From DAOQVB01 sp964400865 (GTDB taxonomy: Bacteria; Patescibacteriota; Microgenomatia; UBA1400; PJMF01), in contig CAYNWG010000024.1 of NCBI GenBank assembly GCA_964400865.1, positions 1 to 14,205 of the forward strand: a DNA stretch of 14,205 nucleotides, written 5' to 3'. This document shows, in pieces, positions 9,123 through 14,205 of this stretch. The position numbers were made by a program, and so were the translations under genes. Below the pieces are notes generated by a model. It was not told where the DNA came from and made no database searches. It worked only from the letters and a program-made list of their open reading frames with translations. How positions within the stretch are numbered: the stretch's first letter is position 1; every line of letters begins with the position of its first letter.

Positions 9123-10292
9123 CTACCCAAATATATACAGTTCTTCTTCCGCTCTGGTTACCGCGGTGTAAAGCCATTTTTTCCACATGTCATCCGTCAT
9201 ATGCTGAGAGCGTTCTTCAAAAAGAATTACTCGTTTGGCTTGGCCACCTTGCGCCTTGTGTACAGTCAAAGCATAGCCAAAGTCAAATAGGTCGCCACGA
9301 GCGGCTTGGATGCGGTCTTTAGTAAAATTGATGGCTGATTGCGCCCCAAATTGGGGCGCATAAAGTAAACCTTCAAAGATTGCGACGCTGTCATCCATTT
9401 GAATTTCTGCTTGATACCATTCTTTTTCTTCTTTCTTGATAGTCAGGATCGTTCCCAGCATTCCGTTATATACACCTTTCGTTTGATTATTCCGCAAGCA
9501 GATCACCCGATCGCGTACTGCTGGCAACGCATTCTCAAATCCCAACTCAGTCCGAATGAACTGGTTAATTTTCACTCTAGTAGCATTGAAGCCGCATAAA
9601 ATCAGAGTATCAGAAGTATATTTTGCCAACAGCTCTCCATTCAGCGTCTGGGCTTCAGGATCGTTACGTGAATACTTCACCACGCCAGAGCCAAATGATT
9701 GAATGGGAATTTTGCCAGTTTGTCTGGCTAAAGCCGACACAGCAATAATGGGATTATCTTTGGCCTGACGATGAATTTGATGCAAAACCAAATCTGGTTT
9801 CGCCATTAGATTGAATTCGCCTTGGATAGGTGGTAATTGACCATGGTCACCAACTGCTAGAATTGGTATTTGGTACGAGAGTAAGTCGCGCCAAATGGGT
9901 GCATCTATCATAGAAGCTTCATCCACGATGATGAGATCTTTTTCTAGTTCTTCTTTGCGCGACCAACCCACAATTACACCTTGGTTGTTCTCAATCGGAT
10001 CGTAAATTAATCCATGAATGGTGCTAATTGTGTCCTTACTACCCAATGCATGTTCCACCTTCAGCCGATTTTTGAGGTTCTGAGCGGCTCGACCCGTGTA
10101 ACTACAAAACGCAAACTTACAGTTTTTATTTCGTTTGTACAGCTCATTTTTAAATTCAGCAATTAACGTAGTCTTACCCGTACCCGCATACCCACCCAAG
10201 GTGATGAAGGGCTTTCTGTGTGGATCGACAAACCATTTGAGCAAGCTCTCAATCGCTTTTTTTTGTTCTGATGATACTTGTATGCTATACAT
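9123..10292 (-). CDS. Short SF1B (RecD2/Dda-like) DNA helicase
   Basis: ATP-driven DNA helicase of 389 residues from the ATG at 10292. Motifs: Walker A GGYAGTGKTT (33-42, Lys40), motif Ia-like CSYTGRAAQNL, a TIHGLIY segment, Walker B IIVDEASMID (Asp124-Glu125), motif III VGDHGQLPPI (147-156), UvrD_C_2-type ALTVHKAQGG and the final TAVTRAEEEL with arginine finger Arg380. It lacks the long N-terminal part of full RecD2 and is nearer the length of phage Dda. A longer frame reaches 10370, but those 26 residues run over the GIY-YIG gene, and the helicase fold starts at MYSIQVSSEQ. The start overlaps the GIY-YIG stop by eight bases (ATGTATAG), implying co-translation. Likely role: DNA repair or recombination. 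Confidence 0.92.
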   Translation of the reverse strand: MYSIQVSSEQKKAIESLLKWFVDPHRKPFITLGGYAGTGKTTLIAEFKNELYKRNKNCKFAFCSYTGRAAQNLKNRLKVEHALGSKDTISTIHGLIYDPIENNQGVIVGWSRKEELEKDLIIVDEASMIDAPIWRDLLSYQIPILAVGDHGQLPPIQGEFNLMAKPDLVLHQIHRQAKDNPIIAVSALARQTGKIPIQSFGSGVVKYSRNDPEAQTLNGELLAKYTSDTLILCGFNATRVKINQFIRTELGFENALPAVRDRVICLRNNQTKGVYNGMLGTILTIKKEEKEWYQAEIQMDDSVAIFEGLLYAPQFGAQSAINFTKDRIQAARGDLFDFGYALTVHKAQGGQAKRVILFEERSQHMTDDMWKKWLYTAVTRAEEELYIFG

Positions 10293-10542
10293 GTTCTTTC
10301 GATCTAATGAGAGCCTTTTTTGCTTGATTCGATAATTGTTTGAGTTGATACTCACGCCGCAACGCTTCACTCAGCGTGGCGTACTCTTCTGAATACACTA
10401 AGACAACCGGTCGCTTGGCCCGAGTATACTTTGCCCCTTTTTTTGAGTCATTGTGTTCCTTAATTCTTCTGCTCAAATCTTTGGTATAGCCACAGTACAA
10501 GGACTGATCCGCACACTGGAGAAAATAGACAAAATATGGCAT
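10285..10542 (-). CDS. GIY-YIG domain protein (UPF0213/YhbQ-like)
   Basis: Small 85-residue protein made almost only of a GIY-YIG nuclease domain. The YFVYFLQC...SLYCGYT segment is the GIY-YIG core, RRIKEHN carries the conserved Arg, and SEALRREYQLKQL carries the metal-binding Glu. Length and order fit the UPF0213 group, believed to act on DNA, with uncertain substrates. The frame can be extended to 10728, but that part lies over a riboswitch on the other strand and has no homologous look; MPYFVYFLQ at 10542 is the family-typical start. An extended -10 element lies directly upstream, so the mRNA may be leaderless. The helicase gene overlaps its end. Confidence 0.9.
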   Translation of the reverse strand: MPYFVYFLQCADQSLYCGYTKDLSRRIKEHNDSKKGAKYTRAKRPVVLVYSEEYATLSEALRREYQLKQLSNQAKKALIRSKEHV

Positions 10543-10548
10543 AGGGAG

Positions 10549-10557
10549 ACTATAGCA
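10549..10557 (-). promoter_or_regulatory. Extended -10 promoter giving a leaderless GIY-YIG mRNA
   Basis: On the minus strand TGCTATAGT (10557 down to 10549) matches the extended -10 consensus TGnTATAAT at all but one base. Exactly six bases separate it from the ATG at 10542, so the usual start distance places +1 on the A of the start codon. No good -35 box at 17 bases, as often for extended -10 promoters. No Shine-Dalgarno is present. Confidence 0.5.
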
Positions 10558-10604
10558 TGTACAACAATCATCTACTGTGCAACCCAAACTAAAAAATAGT
10601 AGTT

Positions 10605-10736
10605 GCACGTACTTCCAAAGTCGTATAAGATTTTTTAATCGCTCGTGTGGAATGCAGTGAAAATCTGCAACTGTGCCGCAACGGTAACCAGTTGTTACAA
10701 CGAAACAATCTGGAAGTCCGATCTTCATCAGCGTGT
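10605..10736 (+). promoter_or_regulatory. Cobalamin riboswitch aptamer
   Basis: The core at 10649-10690 follows the B12 riboswitch pattern closely: GGAA, then the hairpin TGCAG-TGAAAAT-CTGCA (10653-10669), then ACTGTGCCGCAACGGTAA (10670-10687) containing the CCG-CAA-CGG loop-stem. The same order with the same spacing occurs in the E. coli btuB leader (GGGAA, UCCAG...CUGGA, ...CGGUAA). Upstream is a small hairpin GATT-TTTT-AATC (10629-10640). Downstream is a long one with arms CCAG TTGTT and AACAA T CTGG (10688-10713), then AAGTCCGA (10714-10721), matching the first half of the B12 box. The second half of the box is diverged. P1 can form between GCACG (10605-10609) and CGTGT (10732-10736). It points at the gene starting at 10865. 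The core call is strong; the outer helices are less certain. Confidence 0.85.
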
Positions 10737-10777
10737 TGTAGCATCGACGAGCATCGAAACATGAACAGCACTTTTTT
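10733..10777 (+). terminator. Candidate intrinsic terminator of the riboswitch expression platform
   Basis: GTGTTGT (10733-10739) pairs with ACAGCAC (10765-10771), seven pairs with one G-U. Inner pairs CAT/ATG and CGA/TCG can extend the stem, and six T follow at 10772-10777. It comes right after the aptamer and 87 bases before the next start codon, where a transcription-control terminator would be expected. Its 5' arm overlaps the 3' strand of the aptamer P1 helix. Confidence 0.6.
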
Positions 10778-10833
10778 ATCTTCTCTGTTTTTTGATAATT
10801 AGCTGTTGGTTGCTTTGTTTGCTTGTCGTAGTA

Positions 10834-10855
10834 TTTCTCACAGTCAGGTGAGGAA
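10834..10855 (+). promoter_or_regulatory. Hairpin covering the Shine-Dalgarno of the riboswitch gene
   Basis: TTTCTCAC (10834-10841) pairs with GTGAGGAA (10848-10855), eight consecutive pairs with one G-U and a six-base loop AGTCAG. The 3' arm contains GAGGAA, part of the strong Shine-Dalgarno stretch GTGAGGAAAGGAA (10848-10860) before ATG 10865. Folding would hide the ribosome site. A weak promoter-like pair, TTGGTT at 10806 and TAGTAT at 10829 with 17 bases between, also lies here and would bypass the terminator; it is only a possibility. Confidence 0.5.
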
Positions 10856-10864
10856 AGGAAATCT

Positions 10865-11566
10865 ATGTCAGGTACTCTGAGAAGCGCAGAGTTGCATATG
10901 GGCGAGTACGCTCAAAAATTTGGAGTTGAGGTTCGTAAAACCAAGCTTCCAGCCAGGTTATTTGATGGAAGGTTGCGTGAAACACAACAAATCGAGATGC
11001 GAGAGGTCCAGCCAGCCTTGTTAGATTATTTTGACACACAAGCACAGCTTGCATCGCTGCAACAGCTGATTGAGTTGTTTGGAACACCCAACTATCAAAT
11101 TGATGGCGTTGCGGCGGTAGCGTTCTTGCTCAATTTTCATGTTGAGCGGATCAACCGAGAAAAACAACGTGATGAAGCGACTGCGCTGTTACTGATGAAA
11201 GAAATTTGGGATCAGTGGCAACAAGAGATAATTGCTGCAGAGCTTGCCTTACAAACTGAACGAGCGTCACTTGCAGTTCTACAAACGAGCGAGACAGAAA
11301 CTGAGTTAGTCAAAGCTGACTTTGAATCTCCATTAGTTGCTGGAGTGGATTATGCCATCAAGGAAAAACGAAAAGGTAGATTTTTCCGACAAATAGAAAT
11401 AAATAGGAAACAAAAAAAAGAGGCAACAATGCGCATACTATTACTGCAACAACAACTCAATAGTTTATTGAGTTTTGGCAGCCATCTCTCTTGGTGGTGG
11501 ATGGATACCTGCAAATCGTTTACTTCGATGCGGGAACCTAAAATGATTGAGGTTCCAGCTAACTGA
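10865..11566 (+). CDS. Unrecognised helical/coiled-coil protein under riboswitch control
   Basis: I do not recognise this 233-residue protein. It starts at ATG 10865 behind a strong Shine-Dalgarno, which is rare in this window. Residues ~1-50 are basic and mixed. Residues ~50-75 (YFDTQAQLASLQQLIELF) and ~90-145 form long, Gln/Glu-rich helices likely to be coiled coil. A basic KEKRKGRFFRQIEINRKQKK patch (~177-196) precedes another helix (MRILLLQQQLNSLL). There is no signal peptide, no membrane helix, no Cys motif, and no B12-binding DxHxxG motif. It is the only gene between the cobalamin riboswitch and the transposase remnant, so it or a lost downstream partner should respond to B12. The C-terminal ~20 residues may be altered by the adjacent mobile-element remnant, which begins within about 20 bases of the stop. 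A structural or DNA/RNA-associated role is possible but unsupported. Confidence 0.75.
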   Translation: MSGTLRSAELHMGEYAQKFGVEVRKTKLPARLFDGRLRETQQIEMREVQPALLDYFDTQAQLASLQQLIELFGTPNYQIDGVAAVAFLLNFHVERINREKQRDEATALLLMKEIWDQWQQEIIAAELALQTERASLAVLQTSETETELVKADFESPLVAGVDYAIKEKRKGRFFRQIEINRKQKKEATMRILLLQQQLNSLLSFGSHLSWWWMDTCKSFTSMREPKMIEVPAN

Positions 11567-11567
11567 T

Positions 11568-11735
11568 CTTGGTCTTGAATTTGATCGTTTTGAATCAGAA
11601 GGACATTTCTTGGAAGCTATACATCACACGCTCTATACCTACAACCACAAATGGATTCACCCCGCTCTTAACATGCCTCCTTCCAGGTTCCACACCGAGT
11701 ATTTACACTCCGTGTCGTTTAAAAGAGGCGCTTGA
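11568..11735 (+). pseudogene. C-terminal remnant of an integrase-core (DDE) transposase
   Basis: The frame opens just after a TGA at 11544-11546 with only a TTG start. It reads GLEFDRFESEGHFLEAIHHTLYTYN, then HKWIHPALNMPPSRFH and stops at 11733-11735. The YN-x4-H-x-AL-x3-P pattern after an amphipathic helix is typical of the end of IS3/IS481-like transposases (YNxxRxHxxLxxxxP; here Trp replaces Arg). No catalytic Asp/Asp/Glu region and no terminal inverted repeats were found. It is a fragment, not a working element. Confidence 0.55.
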
Positions 11736-11851
11736 CATTGAGATATATGAAAGGATCCATCATTGTAATTAAATCTAGTAGATCTTCCAATAAAAACTAA
11801 AGAAATAAAAATAGTCGCAAAAAATAATACTTTCTTTGGGGTTATTGACAT
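11657..11851 (-). pseudogene. Possible truncated small secreted protein
   Basis: A 64-residue frame starts MSITPKK followed by VLFFATIFISLVFIG, which looks like a signal peptide or membrane anchor, then FNYNDGSFHISQCQ. Its last ~27 residues lie antisense to the transposase remnant, so the original gene could have been cut by the mobile element. No Shine-Dalgarno or clear promoter is seen. It could equally be chance. Confidence 0.25.
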
Positions 11852-11874
11852 ATCTAAAACAAAGCAGGTACTAT
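11845..11874 (+). promoter_or_regulatory. Promoter-like site pointing antisense into the CcdA gene
   Basis: TTGACA at 11845-11850 (6/6), 18-base spacer, TACTAT at 11869-11874 (4/6). No plus-strand gene follows, and transcription would run into the 3' end of the minus-strand thioredoxin-CcdA gene. It may be a relic promoter or a source of antisense RNA. Sequence match only. Confidence 0.3.
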
Positions 11875-11924
11875 TTATCTATCTTATCTTGTTATATCTG
11901 AAACCTGATGTCAATGGGCATGCT

Positions 11925-13193
11925 CTACAGCAACCACTCTGGTTTAAAAACTAGCAAAATTCCAAGTAAAAAGATTACGATTCCACCGATTAAATGGGAG
12001 TAGCGAGCATACTTATGCTGAATTCCTGTAATTTGCAAGGTCTTCATGGCAATCATAAAAATGAGAATATCATCAATCATAAAAATAATGATATAGAGTA
12101 GTAGCAAGGCATAGTGCTGCCATGTTGCCAATCCTGAGACCGCTAAAACCTGAGTATAAATTGCTGGCAGCCCCGCAGAGCAAGCCAATTCAACGACATT
12201 GACTGCTGCCGCTAACCCCACCATTCCGGCCATAGCAAAAACCAGCTGTTTTTGACCCACTACCTTCTTCATTCGTTCTAGCCAAGGTCTCCGTTTTTCA
12301 CTGGGAACTACTTTGCAACCACCATCTTTGTTAACATAAAAATCGCGCAGTTGGTAGATGCCCACTCCCAACGCAAATAGACCAATCAACGTTCTAGTCA
12401 GCTGGATATACCCAAGCAACAAGAAAAAGTTTAACCATGCAGTCATAAATAGTAGATAAACTAATCCAGAAGCAACAATAAAAGTAGAACCAAGAATCCA
12501 CATGCGTTTCCGATCATGCATACCAATTAGCAAGCTTATCAAAAAGATTAACACCCACATCGCGCAGGGATTAAAGCCATCCAAAAAAGCAATTAATACA
12601 GTTAGTGTGGGGAGCGACAACGACCGAATTGAGATATTCCCAACCACCGGTACTGAAATAGATGTATCTAACACATTAAGGGTGGGATCTACGGTTGAAC
12701 CATCTTCTTGAGTTGCCTCCTCCGGATTCTCAGCCTCCACAATCGTAGGTGTCGTCGCAGTCGTTTTATTTGTAGTAGATTCGAACTGTAGAGCTTTCAC
12801 TATGTCTGGTCGTTGACTCTGTTGTTGTTGTTCAATAAGCCGCTCAATCTGAACTCCAGTGGTTTCTGAACTACCAAAGCCCACCACGAATTGATCACCT
12901 ATCACCGTAAAAGGCACTCCTGGAATTGTAGTCTTAAGCGCCTCACCAACTTTCCCCAACAGTTTGGCTGCAGATGCATCCTTTGAAATTTCATACAAAG
13001 CAAACTCAACATCTGGATATCTTGGCGCTATTTCTTCCAAAAACGCTCGTTCATCTCTGCAATGTGGACAACCTTCTGAATGAAACAGATGTACGGTAAC
13101 AGCTGCTTGTGCCGAGACGAACCCAACAGCCCTTGAATTAAAAAGTACCGCAAACAACACTAGTACGCTCAGCGCAAAAAGTTTTTTCATCAT
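11925..13193 (-). CDS. Thioredoxin-CcdA/DsbD-like thiol-disulfide transporter fusion
   Basis: A 422-residue membrane protein that should carry reducing (or oxidising) equivalents across the membrane. A signal peptide (~1-30, MMKKLFALSVLVLF...VSAQA) leads to an extracytoplasmic thioredoxin/glutaredoxin-like domain with EGCPHC (Cys42, Cys45) and cis-Pro GVPF (Pro94). A Ser/Thr/Glu-rich linker (~138-190) joins it to six predicted membrane helices. Two intramembrane cysteines, FNPC210 and VELAC338SAG, match the CcdA/DsbD redox pair. The gene starts at ATG 13193, overlapping the thioredoxin stop by four bases (ATGA), so the two are one operon with coupled translation. No clear terminator follows. 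In CcdA/DsbD systems electrons come from cytoplasmic thioredoxin; here the neighbour gene supplies one. Disulfide isomerisation or reduction of surface proteins is the likely purpose. Confidence 0.92.
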   Translation of the reverse strand: MMKKLFALSVLVLFAVLFNSRAVGFVSAQAAVTVHLFHSEGCPHCRDERAFLEEIAPRYPDVEFALYEISKDASAAKLLGKVGEALKTTIPGVPFTVIGDQFVVGFGSSETTGVQIERLIEQQQQSQRPDIVKALQFESTTNKTTATTPTIVEAENPEEATQEDGSTVDPTLNVLDTSISVPVVGNISIRSLSLPTLTVLIAFLDGFNPCAMWVLIFLISLLIGMHDRKRMWILGSTFIVASGLVYLLFMTAWLNFFLLLGYIQLTRTLIGLFALGVGIYQLRDFYVNKDGGCKVVPSEKRRPWLERMKKVVGQKQLVFAMAGMVGLAAAVNVVELACSAGLPAIYTQVLAVSGLATWQHYALLLLYIIIFMIDDILIFMIAMKTLQITGIQHKYARYSHLIGGIVIFLLGILLVFKPEWLL

Positions 13194-13462
13194 CTATTTT
13201 TATATGTTTCGAGAATTTTTAGTAATTCAACTTTTTCAATTTCACCAGACGTACGATCAATTTCTATTCCTGTTTTATCCAGAAAAATAAACGTGGGTAA
13301 TGTACCTTCATCTAATCCATACTGCTCCACCACTTCGGGGGAATCATCAAATTCAAAATACTCAGTTTGCAACCAAGGCAATTCTGCTTCGATTTCCTTC
13401 CAGCGGGGGCGCATTACATTGCAGCCGTTACACCAAATAGCACCAATTTTCAGAACTTTCAT
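13190..13462 (-). CDS. Thioredoxin-like protein
   Basis: Cytoplasmic thioredoxin-fold protein of 90 residues with no signal peptide. The active site is IWCNGCNVM (Cys11, Cys14; CNGC rather than the classical CGPC), and the cis-Pro loop is GTLPTFIFLD. The chain is slightly shorter than E. coli thioredoxin (about 108). Its first gene position in an operon with the CcdA-type transporter suggests it is that protein's dedicated electron partner. Its start codon is near a promoter-like site, with no Shine-Dalgarno at normal distance (a GAGGAG lies too far upstream). Confidence 0.9.
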   Translation of the reverse strand: MKVLKIGAIWCNGCNVMRPRWKEIEAELPWLQTEYFEFDDSPEVVEQYGLDEGTLPTFIFLDKTGIEIDRTSGEIEKVELLKILETYKNR

Positions 13463-13472
13463 CTAACCAATT

Positions 13473-13502
13473 ATCATACTCCTCAACATTAGTAGCTGAC
13501 AA
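13473..13502 (-). promoter_or_regulatory. Promoter for the thioredoxin-CcdA operon
   Basis: On the minus strand TTGTCA (13502-13497), an 18-base spacer and TATGAT (13478-13473). The predicted start near 13466 leaves only about four bases before ATG 13462, so the transcript would be nearly leaderless. The overlapping GATAAT gives a similar answer. Confidence 0.45.
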
Positions 13503-13732
13503 GACTTACCTTCCTCCGCTCACGCTAGTTAGTCAAACTCTAATTGTTGATAAAACACCAAAAAAGTTGAGTTTCACAGCGCCAGTGATGAATGATTACA
13601 GCTTCTTGCACCAATTTTTTTGCAATCATTGTTTGCGGCTGATACAGATAGCGGCTTTATTTAAAGATCAAGCTGAGCGAAACACCACAGAGAAGTGTAT
13701 TCAGGTGGTGATAATTTGAGAGTAATATATAC

Positions 13733-13755
13733 TTCACTCAATAGAATTCACTCAA
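13733..13755. repeat. Direct repeat TTCACTCAA before the last gene
   Basis: The nine bases TTCACTCAA occur at 13733-13741 and again at 13747-13755, 14 bases apart, just upstream of ATG 13769. The second copy ends 13 bases before the start codon. A TATACT (13728-13733) at the left edge could be a -10 box. A regulator-binding site is possible, but the spacing is not a full two helical turns. Confidence 0.35.
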
Positions 13756-13768
13756 ACCAAAGACTGAT

Positions 13769-14205
13769 ATGCGAGTCAAAGTATATGATAGTCCAGGTCC
13801 CCATCAAGGACCGAACGCACAGAGTTCTCCATCTGAAAAAGCAGCTCTTGTGAGAAGGGCAAATTCTTCAGAGAGTGCTAAAAATAATTTTGGGATGGAA
13901 ATTATTCATACCATTGAAGTTGATGCATACAAAATTCATATTGCACGTCCCACTTCACCTTATTCACCAGGCTCATTTGTTGTTTGGGCAGAACGACCAG
14001 ATTTAGCTGTAGTATTAGAAGATGCGCGAGAGAGTTTGAGTAATATTGATTGGGCTGAAGCAGTGACCCAAGTTGTTACAGACCTTCCTCAGTCTGTGCA
14101 GTGGGCTTATTGGAACACTTTGCTCCATTGCTTGGTGATCACAAATCAGTTCGCGGAGAAACGTATCTCTGAAAAAAAAGCGCTTTCATACAAAGTATTT
14201 GTTGC
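13769..14205 (+). CDS. Unrecognised protein, 3' partial
   Basis: From ATG 13769 the frame stays open for 145 codons to the right edge, so the end is missing. The first ~40 residues (MRVKVYDSPGPHQGPNAQSS...) are polar and probably flexible. After that come alternating strand and helix patterns (IIHTIEVDAYKIHIARP, SFVVWAERPDLAVVLEDA, WAYWNTLLHCLVITNQF) suggesting a folded cytoplasmic domain. I recognise no family. There is no signal peptide or Shine-Dalgarno. Codon use looks like the neighbours. It is divergent from the thioredoxin operon. Confidence 0.7.
   Translation, partial: MRVKVYDSPGPHQGPNAQSSPSEKAALVRRANSSESAKNNFGMEIIHTIEVDAYKIHIARPTSPYSPGSFVVWAERPDLAVVLEDARESLSNIDWAEAVTQVVTDLPQSVQWAYWNTLLHCLVITNQFAEKRISEKKALSYKVFV

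Larger units (their letters stand above)
13463..13768. other. Intergenic region between divergent genes
   Basis: No credible gene or tRNA is seen here. It holds the thioredoxin promoter at its left end. An inverted repeat AATGATT (13591-13597) / AATCATT (13624-13630) has a partial inner TGCA match. A hairpin CACCAC (13683-13688) / GTGGTG (13705-13710) and a direct repeat of TTCACTCAA lie near the start of the next gene. None of these matches a known RNA family that I can name. Confidence 0.5.

Noticed and set aside
10293..10370. 26-residue N-terminal extension of the helicase
   Set aside because: It lies in another frame over the GIY-YIG gene, and the helicase fold begins at the ATG at 10292.
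10543..10728. N-terminal extension of the GIY-YIG frame (minus strand)
   Set aside because: It runs antisense through the riboswitch core, has no domain-like sequence, and the family-typical start MPYFVYFL is at 10542.
10806..10834. Separate promoter for the riboswitch gene (TTGGTT-N17-TAGTAT)
   Set aside because: Only 3/6 and 4/6 to consensus; mentioned with the hairpin but not called as a feature.
11569..11772. 67-residue plus-strand frame
   Set aside because: It is the +1 shadow of the transposase remnant; the YN...H.AL...P pattern appears only in the other frame.
13591..13630. AATGATT/AATCATT inverted repeat as a terminator
   Set aside because: AT-rich stem with a 26-base loop and no T-run directly after it; too weak to call.
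1..14205. tRNA, rRNA or CRISPR array
   Set aside because: No cloverleaf with T-arm GGTTCRA, no rRNA signature and no regularly spaced repeats were seen.

Overview
The window looks like a chromosome segment of an uncultured Candidate Phyla Radiation (Patescibacteria) bacterium. This is an inference from gene style. A giant mosaic surface protein carries a 'VLGAST-ELPATG' type C-terminal signal with a sortase directly behind it. There are compact overlapping genes, a short Dda/RecD-like helicase behind a small GIY-YIG protein, and a thioredoxin plus CcdA-like redox pair. Shine-Dalgarno sequences are almost absent. TAA, TAG and TGA all act as stops, so the standard code 11 is used rather than the UGA=Gly code of Gracilibacteria/SR1.

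Positions 1-6960 (+): the 3' part of a very large secreted protein, whose 5' end lies outside the window, followed by an overlapping sortase gene. The surface protein is a chain of a beta-propeller-like region, SdrD/SpaA-type beta-sandwich modules, a Cys-rich element, a DUF642-like carbohydrate-binding-type region, a calcium-binding thrombospondin type-3 insert and a DUF11-like module. It then carries a complete LPATG sorting signal in the MIDDLE of the reading frame. A signal-peptide-like segment, two Fn3-like domains, an acidic linker and a second C-terminal membrane anchor follow, so two surface proteins appear to be fused into one polyprotein.

Positions 7000-9107 (+): a near-consensus promoter drives an unassigned radical SAM protein and then a HAD-family hydrolase with an unusual C-terminal extension. 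They look like a two-gene unit of unknown function.

Positions 9123-10542 (-): a GIY-YIG (UPF0213/YhbQ-like) protein and an overlapping SF1B helicase. The GIY-YIG start sits exactly where an extended -10 promoter would start transcription, so a leaderless mRNA is predicted.

Positions 10600-11750 (+): the most surprising region. A cobalamin (B12) riboswitch aptamer with an excellent core match is followed by a candidate intrinsic terminator, then a hairpin that would cover a strong Shine-Dalgarno. Next comes a 233-residue helical/coiled-coil protein with no recognisable family. A transposase C-terminal remnant abuts its 3' end. No recognisable B12 gene is present.

Positions 11925-13462 (-): a cytoplasmic thioredoxin and a fused thioredoxin-CcdA membrane protein form a plausible electron relay to the cell exterior, perhaps serving the Cys-containing surface protein. 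Positions 13769-14205 (+) hold the start of another unrecognised gene that runs off the window.
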